NCBI GenBank assembly: GCA_963932145.1
Contig: OZ010586.1
Location: 54,514,943-54,578,942 of the forward strand
Source: Acanthosepion lycidas
Taxonomy: Eukaryota; Mollusca; Cephalopoda; Sepiida; Sepiidae
Length of the DNA stretch: 64,000 nucleotides
Direction: 5' to 3'
The translations under genes were made by a program, and so were the position numbers. Under the pieces are notes generated by a model. That model was not told where the DNA came from and did not search any database. It was given only the letters and a program-made list of their open reading frames with translations. Of this stretch, positions 21,545-31,189 are shown one piece after another (the first letter of the stretch is position 1; every line of letters begins with the position of its first letter).

Positions 21545-23530
21545 ATACAAATAAATGAACACAACGGAACCAACAACCCTACTACTTGTTCTATATTCTC
21601 ATGAAGGCTGTTCGTTTCCAGTGGAATATCTCTCTCGTGTAAATCAAGCGTTTCTAACATCTCGAATAGTTCTGTCGTATGCTATTAAATGCTTTTTTGT
21701 CATCTATAAAAAAAAGGGTTTAGGATTCATTTGTATTGCTGGATCTGTTAGCGTTCTTATCATAAAGATAGCATTTCTTGTTTCAGTGTACAAACGTCAC
21801 ACGTTGTTCTTGTCCTCTTTCCACAGTAATTTTGATACGAAATCCATTCATAAGAATCCAGATTATAAGTTTAATTATGTGACTGATTGTGTAGTGGAGT
21901 TCGCATTCATTTTCACCTGGCTTCTTTGGCTTCTGGGAAGATAAATCTGTGGTGTATTTAGGTTATTTTGTCTAGTAACGATTCACTAGTTTATAAAAGA
22001 TAAAACCACTCCTGTACTGTGATCCCTTTTGGTCTATTTTGTGGATGGGATATGTTACATTATTACTAGTTTCATTGTTTCTTCGTCTACTTCCCGTGTT
22101 AACTGAATTTGTTTGGATTATGCCAAAGATCTACTGAAATATTCTGATATTTCTCTGCTGTAATATATATTTTCTTTTATCCTTTCAGTAATATTATAAA
22201 TCCTGAAAATGTCTACCATATATTGTAGTTTTTGTTGCTAAGTTGTCGTGGAATAGATCTCCTATGTATTTGTTCCTTTGTTGAAGTATCTATTCTTTAT
22301 TCATTATGATCGCTCCCTTTTTTTTTTAATTTTATGCATTCTGCTGAAGAAGATGCTTTTAGTCCTGCTATTTCTTGTACCTTTTTATGCATACCTTTTC
22401 ATCTATTTCCCATGGTGTTTCTATCGCTACATACTACGTTAAGCTATTCATCGTTTACCTGCTTGTATTTTTTTCTTCTAATGCCATTACTTAACATCCT
22501 ATTTCCTCTGCCATTGTTTGGAATTTTCTGTTGCCTATTTTTCATTAGTTCAAGAATTTTGTCCGTTATCCTCATTTTATTTTTCTTCCTTTTTCTGAAG
22601 GTGACCTCTTTTGTCGGTGTCACTAGAGCGTCTTTTAAAGTGTTCCACTTTCAGTTACCGATCTCTTCTAAGTATATTTATCTGCAAATTAAGTCATCGT
22701 GGAGTCTTAGACATTACTTCAAATTTCTTTAATTTTCGTAATCTTATCTTTAGTTTTGTTGAGGGTTTCCCCCACTTTTTACACAAATGGACTCACCCAG
22801 TATATACATATACTACTGCTACGTGAAGACTCGTGACAGAGCAGAGAGGGGGGTGAGGTTGTAGGTAACCGGAACATTGAGAGTAAGGTAACAGACAGAC
22901 AGAACGAAAGTAGCGAGCAAGTGTCACAGTGAGCGAGCACGTAGACTCAGTAAGAAGTCATACCGCGATACTTCAATACCAAAGACTGTATATATATATT
23001 TTTCTACTAACCCGTATTCCTGGAACTACTAACCTGCTTTACCAGTTTGTATTATTACGTTAATACATCATTAGTTCATATTTGTCAGCGATTTCATGAC
23101 ACTTTCAGTTCCCCGGGATGACAATAATTTCCTGTCATCATAAATTATTATGATGGCTATATTGAGTGGCTTTTCTTTCAATTTCTCTAGAACTCTGTTA
23201 CACAGCCGCCAGTATCCCTAAACACATTTCTTCTTGTCGTTATCTAAGATCCAGATATTTTTAAAATTTTTCTATCTGCTTGCATATATAATTCGGTCTT
23301 TGTCGTCTGTGAAGTTTTTATTGTTCATACCTCAAGTTTCCCAAACTCCCAAAATATTGATATTTAGCATTTCCATTTCTTGTTTGACATTTCCATAGCG
23401 CCAAAAAAACTCCATGTACCTATAGCGGGTCGTTTGATGTTTCATTACTGGCTTACCGTAAAGTGGGGTAGAAGAAATAGTCGATTCGCGTATTCATATC
23501 TTTGAGCTTGAAAGGGTTTGGTGTTCTTGA
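21545..23530 (-). pseudogene. RTE-like LINE: endonuclease and RT N-terminal half, split by an LTR-like insertion
   Basis: On the minus strand the endonuclease domain starts at about 23530 with EMEMLNINILGV (23375-23400), FTDDKDRIIYAS (23280-23320) and EKLKEKPLNIAII (23155-23190). It is interrupted at 22795-23145, then continues through a YIGDLFHDN-like linker (about 22240-22265). The RT start contains an FIDYEKAFD-like block followed by HTTELFEMLETLDLHERDIP (about 21620-21720). This is the upstream half of the same LINE family as 3195-4077. Frameshifts are frequent. Plus-strand frames at 21555-21944 and 22334-22826 are shadows of it. Confidence 0.7.
22795..23145 (+). mobile_element. LTR-like fossil fragment inside the LINE
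   Basis: CACGTAGACTCAGTAAGAAG, GACTGTATATATATATTTTT, CTACTAACCCGTATTCCTGG and the following AT-rich stretch match the 3' half of the LTR-like fossil at 14342-14985. It separates the endonuclease from the linker/RT part of the LINE, so it arrived later than the LINE. Confidence 0.5.
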
Positions 23531-23599
23531 GTTGGCATTTCTGAGTTTACTCCAGGTCGACTAGCTTACGACTGGAAAAAATCTTTTTTTTTTTTATAA

Positions 23600-24062
23600 C
23601 CTTTACGATTTGTAAGAAAGAAAGAAACCGGTACAGAACTGTTGCGTGATATTCTGCTCTACTGTATGATAATGAATGCTGGATAATTTCCTTAAAGAGA
23701 CTTGAAGCAACAGAAGTGTAGTTCTACAGGAGGTTGCTGAGGATAATATGCATCGATTATGTGTGCAACAATAAAGTTTTACAGAAAATGGAAACCAAAA
23801 GGAAACTTATATTTAACACCAGGAAGAAACAGTTGAAGCTTCTGGGGTACATAATGAGGAAGGACGACTTGGAAAATCTGTTACTCACAAGACGGATTGA
23901 GGTCAAGAGAGACAGAGGAAAACAACGCATAACCTACTTTACGAGCTTCAGAAAAGGGATGGTGGAACAGGATTCAGAAATTAAAAAAAAATGATTTAGA
24001 GCTGCAATGGACAGAAAATTGTGGAGAGCCATGATCACCTGTCCTGAGGGAACACGACAAAT
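23600..24062 (+). pseudogene. RTE-like LINE 3' fragment
   Basis: The fragment runs from ELLRDILLYCMIMNAG-like coding through FYRRLLRIICIDYV (about 23725-23765), a VLQKMETKRKLIFNTRKKQL frame (23775-23840), LGYIMRKDDLENLLLTRRI, KRDRGKQRITYF, and DRKLWRAMIT (about 24010-24040). It lies head to head with the minus-strand LINE at 21545-23530. This copy keeps about 85 codons open (23734-23994) but is truncated at its 5' end. Confidence 0.75.
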
Positions 24063-24335
24063 AAAGAATAAGAAGGATGATAGTACATTATTTTTTCTTC
24101 AAGCTCACTCTGATTAAATAAAAAAAATAATTTTCGTATCACAGAAGTGAAGGCAGCGAATGGGTAGTATAATTGTTTTCCTGTTGTTTCTTTTGGAATA
24201 AAACAAAATAAAATCAAAGTCATATATTATGAAATGCCAGTACAAATGGCTGTTCAATTCGGTTGTACGTTGTCTATCCAGCACTATGTTAACCTGACCA
24301 TTTGTTATTCTCTGTTGCTGGTGGCTCTCGAGTTA

Positions 24336-24416
24336 TTAGGTTGGTGCAAAAATAATGACGGTTTTTGACGTATTTTTTTAACGTCAAAAACCGTCATTAT
24401 TTTTGCACCAACCTAA
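24336..24416. mobile_element. mariner MITE, 81-bp perfect palindrome
   Basis: TTAGGTTGGTGCAAAAATAA + TGACGGTTTTTGACGT is followed by a 9-bp loop and then its exact 36-bp reverse complement. The element is flanked on both sides by TA (24334-24335, 24417-24418). Length and terminus strongly resemble human MADE1 (80 bp, terminus TTAGGTTGGTGCAAAAGTAA), the non-autonomous derivative of Hsmar1. The perfect stem suggests recent insertion. Transcribed, it would form a near-ideal miRNA-type hairpin. Confidence 0.9.
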
Positions 24417-24729
24417 TATATTTGTCATAACATGAAGTTCGATCCCACCAAAAACCCGCTTGATGATGCACTCGAAATATTTACGGTGAAAATATCTTCT
24501 TTTTTTTTTTTCCATCAATGTCTATCAAAAGAGGTTGACAGTTTGAATTTGAATCATTGTGTCTTGCTGGTGACGTTACTGCACAAATATTTTATCTCGA
24601 CTGTGTTGATATTAATCCCGCAATAACGAGAGATTTGAGAAAAAGATAGTTATAAACCAAGATGGCTGATCTATATTACTGTGCTTTTGAATATCATTTA
24701 TCACCTAAAAAACATCTGGAGTATCTTTG

Positions 24730-26815
24730 TCTTACATTCTACTTAGAACCGAGTCTTCGTTAAGTGATATACATTTAAGTACTTCATTGGTTTTTGCTAT
24801 CATATCTAAACTGAATCCTCACAAAGCATGCGGACCTGATGGTATCCCTGCAATAGTCTTTAGGAAATGTGCCCTGAAATGGGTCCTATTATCTGTAAAT
24901 TTTACAATAAATACCTGGTTGCTTCCTCCTTTGCTGATTGTTAGAAATCGTCTTCTCTAGTTTCAGAACTCGGGTGAATTGTCTGATCCTTCAAACTATC
25001 GACCTATTATCCTTCTACCCCATTTTGGAAAATATTAGAGGCTCTAATCAACTCTGAATTTGTTAACTTAATTACCTCACATTGCAGGGCCTTGTTTCAG
25101 GTATATGTATGTTAGTATTTGAGTTGGAAAATACGTGTCGCCTGGAATGTTTATCCCACAACAAAAATGGCGGACTTGTATGTATGTCTGTGTAATAAAA
25201 CACAAAGAAACAACTAGAACCAATATATACAAAAAAAAAGGGGGAAAAAACGATAGCGTATTATTAACAAGACAAAAAGTTACATTGTTTCGTGCGACAA
25301 AGACAATGAGATTTATGTATGTGACAAAACAATGAACATACATGAAAAGATGCATGAAAACATTTAAAAACTAGTGTATATAAAATGTATGTAGAGGTTC
25401 TAGAGAAAATTAATAAAATAAGTTGCATACGTACGTGTGTGTGTGTGCGTGTCCCAATGGGAAGCGCGTGTTCACAATAGACCTACATCCTAGCGTGTCT
25501 AAGGAAAATGGGAAAAAAAGAATGATAGAAAATATTACAGTGTATTTATACGTTCAGAAAGCGGCGTCCCCTAGTGGCGTTTTTTTTAGTTAGGACAGTA
25601 AGCGATGTTAATTCCACAGCCTTTTTTTAGATAAGTAATATGACTTTCGCTTCTCTGGGTTAATTTCTGATGCATTATCAATTATTGCTGAAAGAGTATA
25701 TCAAGCTCTAGGTAAAGATCAAGCTGTTACATCTCGAAGGCATTTAACAGGGTTTGGTATACTGATCTTCTTCTCAAGTTGAAAGGACGAAATTTGGACG
25801 AATTTTTGAATTGATTCAATCGTTCTGTTCAAAAAGTGAAATGAAAGTTATCCTGAACGGCCATTCTTCTAGATCTTTTTCATTAATGCAAGTGTCCTCC
25901 AGGATTCTATCATTGAACCTTCGTTGTTCATAATTTTCAACAATGATCTTCCTGGTGGCTTTAGCTGTGAACGCGATATCTATGCTGATGTCACAACTAT
26001 TTACTCCTGTCTTATTCGTAAGTATGCTTGGTTCGATATGGTAAAATTGGCAGTTGATCTTAAAAGTAACCTAAAACTGGGGCAGGAAGTGGCTTGTTAA
26101 TATTTACGCTTCTAAAACAAAATTGTTCTCTTTTAATTATCTGAGAGATCCCTTTCTGCTTTCCATCAGCATAGTTGATGTAAAGCTTCAGGAGAGTGAC
26201 TTGTTGTGCCTTCTCGAGCTGACATGAAGCGGAAAGATTATATGGAATCAGTTGTTAGATCTGCCGTTAAAAAAGTTGCTTAACTGTGTCTTGCTAGATA
26301 ATTTCTTTCTCCAGAAGATATGTTACATTAAGTTTACCATTATCCCATGATTTGAATTGCTGGTGCTCCTGCTATCTAGAAATTTCTTCATAAAATTCTA
26401 AGAACAATCTACAATATTATTGGTCCTGACCTGGCATCCCGGCTTTGGTCACTTTCCGACCGCCTTAATGTCGCTTCCCTGTGCCTTTTCTATAAATACT
26501 TTTATGATAATTGTTCTGATGAACTTTGCTCTAGGGTACCTAGACTTTATCCATTTAAGCGCAGTACTAAATTGCCAATAAGGTCACATCATTTTATGGT
26601 TGAATTGGCAAGAGATGTTGCGCAAGTTCTTTGCGAACAGTTTATTTTCTCACAAATCTCGGCCGTGAACTTCTCTTCCGGCTCCTTTCTTTCCAGTCAA
26701 CTTTGATATTCAAAACTTTAAATGCAATGTCAATCGTTATCGACTGTTTCATGATTCCTCTACTTTTACTGTTCTCACTCTTTTGTAATACTATTTTGGT
26801 TGCTGGTAATTAATA
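24730..26815 (+). pseudogene. Jockey-like LINE reverse transcriptase with an intron-like insertion
   Basis: The frame starts with ISKLNPHKACGPDGIPAIVF (about 24800-24860), continues through a SDPSNYRPI block (about 24985-25010), and is interrupted at 25101-25630. It resumes with YDFRFSGLISDALSIIAERV (about 25645-25710). Further on are KLKGRNLDEFLN-like coding, an FINDLP-like block, LASRLWSLSDRLNVASLCLF (26430-26490) and a degraded C-terminus near 26580-26760. It encodes the RT of a Jockey-like LINE; the endonuclease part is missing. Stops and frameshifts are numerous. Same family as 10860-12290 and 50735-51890. Confidence 0.75.
25101..25630 (+). other. 530-bp GT...AG intron-like insertion in a LINE
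   Basis: Across the junctions the LINE reads CTTGTTTCAG | GTATATGTATG ... CAGCCTTTTTTTAG | ATAAGTAATATG. The intact relative at 50980 reads CTTCTTTCAGATAAGCAATATGG. Removing 25101-25630 exactly therefore restores the family sequence. The inserted piece starts with a good 5' splice site, ends with a pyrimidine tract plus AG, and shows no terminal inverted repeats. An AG target duplication would explain the right border. It may be an introner-like element or simply a short mobile insertion. Confidence 0.5.
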
Positions 26816-26819
26816 ATAA

Positions 26820-27600
26820 GGACTTTTGAATATCAAACAAAAACGATATACTGATAAATAAACTACAATGAAAAGGGTTAATGGATATCAAGAACGATAG
26901 ACTGATAAACAATTCGTTCCCAGAGAATCGAAAATTCTAAAACGAACTAAATGGCCGGCTAAGACTTAATTGTACGACGGGCGAGGTGTTGACAATTGGT
27001 TGATAACGCCCGCAGCGTGTCTGAGGAATCAAGATGAGGAGAATTGGATAAAATTTTAAATGCCAGCTAGAGGTAAAGAAGGTTACTAAAGGAATGTTTC
27101 TAACGCGAAACGAAGGATATGAGAGCAAGGTGTCCAGTGTCTGATTTCGGACGGGAAGGAAATATAAAACTGACTTGGCGAATCTTTCTACAGAGGTGTC
27201 AGGATTGAAAACAATAACTACCTGACTCAATTTTTTTTTAATAAAAACACACGGCGATATCTTGACATTCAGCCAAATGATTGTCACCATAATGTCAGTT
27301 GCAAGATTTTCGCTGAGAAAGCGTATCTGGGTCGAGTGGGAGAAGGCCAATTGTTTATTCAACTTTCAGACCAGAAAAGAAAGTCAACATATCAATTCAC
27401 TTATGGTGTGATAGCATTTGGAACAATATTTTTTTTTTAATTAGTCTTCGCTGAATGGTTGAGGTGACAGGCGCAGAAGAGAGATCAAGGAAAGAGGAGG
27501 AGGTGCCCGCAACCACTGAAGAGTAGCAGGCACAGACGCGACACCAAGGAGGGTGAAGAAGTTGTCTACGCCCACTGAGGAGTATTAGTGGAAGATGCTA
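26820..27600. other. spacer, nothing recognised
   Basis: CpG-containing DNA without a recognised gene. A 141-residue minus-strand frame (26937-27362) has no recognisable domain or signal and is not called. Confidence 0.4.
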
Positions 27601-27639
27601 AGAGGAGGAGGAGGAGGAAGAAGCTGTGGGCAAAATAAT

Positions 27640-28400
27640 GCCTACAACAATCACCCGAGAAAAGCATGGGGTAGGGGACACACTTCCAAATTGGGAAATA
27701 ATTAATTTTTCAGGACCAAAAATCAATGAAGATGAAAGGTGGCGGAAATACCAATTCCCCAACTTCATCACCCCCACCCCCCAAACACACACACAGTTTT
27801 TTTGGCAGACATCAATAAATACGAATACGCGAAGCGAATTCGAGAGACGGGAGAGAGAGATCGCCCCGAGACTTCGTTCCAGCCGCTGACCACGAGACAA
27901 CGCACGTGACTATCTACCGACGTGAACCCCTGACAACAGCCTTGAGCCAAACTTACCAAATCTGCTAAACAAACTTCGCTAAGTCCGCAAGCCAAACCTT
28001 ACCAGTTTAACCGAGTGTCGCGTTCGATTTAGGAACGGGTTGGGTCAATAAACACCTGCATGCTAACACCTAGACCCTAACAACTATTAACAAACCACTG
28101 TACACAGTACTCGATATAAAAATAGTAAATATATTTTTTATATTATTTCGAGTGTTATTTTGCTCCTGTTTTACTGTACGTCTTCGCTCTGCTTGGACCA
28201 GCCCGATACGATGATACTTTCAACGAGTCGGTCTTGGCCTCCATATGATCTTCCAATCACAACGTGGGGTAAGGCAGGTCAGAATCGAAGAGATCACTCC
28301 ATCGATGTCGCGGTATTGGACGTCTTGGACGATTAGGGAGGGTATAGAGTTACAATTGATTCCCGTGAACCATAAGCCTGACTCTGAAGGCGTTATATCT
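27640..28400 (+). mobile_element. candidate LTR-type segment
   Basis: This GC-richer stretch has GAGAGACGGGAGAGAGAGAT, a poly(A)-signal-like GGTCAATAAACACCTGC near 28045, an AT-rich stretch, and then CACAACGTGGGGTAAGG near 28260. The layout is reminiscent of an LTR and its junction with an internal region, but no second copy, primer site or coding sequence was identified. Low-confidence call. Confidence 0.2.
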
Positions 28401-28700
28401 TAATAATGTTTTCATTTTTTTTTTTTATTCTTTCACACTCAGTACCCCTTGTGTTTTGAAATGATCAACAAAAATCGTTGTTTTTGCAGCTAGCGACGAG
28501 GATGATGTAATAATATTCCCTACCGGTTAGTATGGCGATAGGGAAAGAAATTACACCGTTGTTCCAGACAAATTTAAATTATCAATGAAACAGGACAATA
28601 AGAGTAACGAGAACGATGAACAAGATGAGTAAAACGATAAGATTTAAGCTAATTTCATAATTGCTAAAAATAGATGACAATTCGAAGTCATATTTCCACA

Positions 28701-28821
28701 AGCCAATCAGAAACAATATGTGTTTCATTAAAAGAATATATATAGTCCGACGAGCCAATCAGAAGCCAACCGGCAACCTCCAAACAGATTTTCTTGTTCG
28801 GCAACATACTTATATAAAAAG
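28701..28821 (+). promoter_or_regulatory. promoter-like cluster: two CCAAT boxes and a TATA box
   Basis: AGCCAATCAG occurs identically at 28701 and 28753, and CTTATATAAAAAG lies at 28809-28821. The spacing (about 110 and 55 bp) fits a polymerase II core promoter or the U3 part of an LTR. No recognisable coding sequence follows; the 62-residue frame at 28661-28849 overlaps the boxes and is not called. Confidence 0.3.
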
Positions 28822-28849
28822 ATCGTTAGTTTGTCTTCAGGCAGAGTGA

Positions 28850-31050
28850 AAGAATTATTTTTTAGCAGTTCTCAATGCCGACTGTCATCGTTATCCTTTA
28901 GCACTCTGCATTATTAATATTACTTCCCTTTCCATTGCATTCTTTTTTTAAGTCTCTCAGTTGCAGTAACCCTATTATTAATTTCACTCAAGTTGTTTTC
29001 TTTTACCATAGCAGGATATGACAACACAATTATTAAATTCAAACAGATTCAAATTCGGGGATCAGAGTCACAGTAGCAGGATAAACTTTTTGTACAGCAA
29101 ATGAAGTCAGATACAGAGTGATACACAAGTTCAAAATACTCACACATATCCACTACAGACACACACATACACAAACACACTACAATAGACACGCACATAC
29201 ATCATGTCAATCAAGGTAACTTACTTTTGTGTGTACATAACTTTCATCCTTGAATAGTGAGAATCCTGGATTAATCACTCCCGCTTCTGTAAATATATTA
29301 AGCTTTACAGAAATCATTTTGCTCACATGAACTCTACCTTTTGACTTTCTTTCATTCTTTTGACAGGGCCTCTTTGCTATATGCTGAGATACGCCGTTAC
29401 CAAAAGCTAACCCGCGATATCACCATGTTTGATGCTGAAGAAGAAAAGGGGGCTTCGAAAGAATTTCTGCACATCCAAAACATTAGATCAGAATTAAAAC
29501 ATTTTCACTCGAAATCTGATGTCATTAATCAGATAACTTTCTGTTTATCGTTCTTGTAGTTTTCCAAAACGTTTAATTTTCGCGAGTAAGCATATATAGC
29601 ACAGCTAAAAGAATAGATAAATATCAGCTTTAATTCCAGAAGTAGACTGCTAAGGCGATGGCTGTATGCATAGAAATCTGCTAACCATTTAAATTCTAAA
29701 CAAACGTAAAGAAAATGCCCAGTGTTGTTGTTTGTCACCGCCATTGCATTTACATAGCATTGAAGAATGAGAAACCAGAGATAGGAAAATTGGAAAGTCG
29801 AGATGCAACTATTCATTATATCGCTATGTATACCAAATGAAGAAAAGAAGATGGCTATGTTATTATTGAAGAAAGGAAAAACGCTTACATGTAATATGGA
29901 AATATTTCAGAGAATACCAGACAACTGAACAAAAGCTTAATGTTGAAAGATCTGAAAAGGATGCTTATCAAATAGCCACAAAACTTTTCAATAATACCTT
30001 TGCTCTGTGAGAAAACTTAATTCCAGCCCTTACAACAATATTCTGGAAGACGGATACAAACTGTAGAGAAACAATAAAATTTTATAACACGTTTCAAAGT
30101 ATTGATCAACACATGTAATTTTGCATTATAAACCCGAAGTTGAAGGCGAGATTATTTTGAGAAGATAATCTGATGTTAGAACACCCCATCTAAATCATTT
30201 GAACGTATCATCGCAATGAAGTACTTACTCTTGGCTCTACAACTATGACATGTGTTGATCCAATGAAACCATTGTTCGTGAACGTCAACTTGTGTCCTCT
30301 ATTGAGCCGAAGAAAATATTTCTCAAAAATCCACCTCAACTTTGCATGTCGCCAAATTCTTGATTCTTTCGAAGAAAAATCCCTACCTTCGCCTCACCAG
30401 GAGACCTGCACAGATTTTGTGCAGTCATGTTTACTCCAATGAGTAACATAAGAAGTTCCAGCAAATATTTTCTATGTGCATGCAGTATGTCGGAGACATT
30501 GAAAGCGAGAAAGAAAAGGAACATGATTCAAAGCTTGCAAAGTGATTCAACTCATTCCTGTGTAGTAGGTACGAAATAATAATAATTCTCTTTACCCACT
30601 TCCTTCAAATTCGGGTGAGCCGAGGAAAATGACGGACCAATGAAAATCTTGCCTTCACAGAGATTGGGCGGCGCGCTGAGAAGACAGAAATAGATTCTCG
30701 AGTCTATGTGAAATTGCTTTTGGACCAATTTCACAGAAATTAGTCGTTGATCCAAGAAGAAGAAAACAGAAAATAGCAAGCCTATGCGAAATTCTTTTTG
30801 ATATAAAATGAGGAGAAAAATTAAATTAATAAGAGAAGAGTGTCTGAACTCGAGTGGCTCTCGTGCCATACACAGGATGAAACAACATTGTAAAAGACAA
30901 GTAACTGCTGGTCATGAATCGTGAAATCCGAGATAAGCGGCCGAGTTTCATAGAATCGTCAGCTGGTTTAGGAAAAATTCTTTACGGGTATTTTCTAAAA
31001 AGACTAAAGGGCAACATGACTACCAGTCAGAGGAAATGAGCAAGATGTCC
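28850..31050. other. unassigned DNA
   Basis: Several 60-105 residue frames occur (29341-29559 plus, 29529-29816 minus, 30245-30442 plus, 30552-30869 minus). None shows a domain, a signal peptide with a credible mature protein, or similarity recognised by eye. CA-rich microsatellite-like sequence lies at 29140-29200. CpG is common here. Confidence 0.4.
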
Positions 31051-31054
31051 AGCC

Positions 31055-31182
31055 GGGGATGCAGCGTGGTGTAGAGATTAGCACAAGACTGGGAAACTGG
31101 ACTCTGCTTTTGAACCTCGGACATAAGAAGTTGTTTAAAAGCAAAAAAAACAAAAACAAAAAAAAAAAAAAAAAAAAAACAG
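31055..31182 (+). repeat. possible tRNA-derived SINE with A-rich tail
   Basis: GTGGTGTAGAGATTAGCAC at 31067-31085 is an A-box-like tRNA head. About 40 bp later TGCTTTTGAACCTCGG stands where a B box would be, though it is poorly conserved. The segment ends in an A-rich tail of about 40 bp (31143-31180). Confidence 0.4.
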
Positions 31183-31189
31183 TTATTCA

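Noticed and set aside
21555-22826. Hydrophobic frames of 129, 132 and 71 residues on the plus strand, resembling membrane proteins
   Set aside because: They are antisense shadows of the minus-strand LINE endonuclease/RT; the minus strand carries recognisable LINE motifs in order.
27598-27900. Overlapping 87-100 residue frames on both strands
   Set aside because: Low-complexity purine-rich sequence with no domain; both strands are open, which is typical of composition effects.
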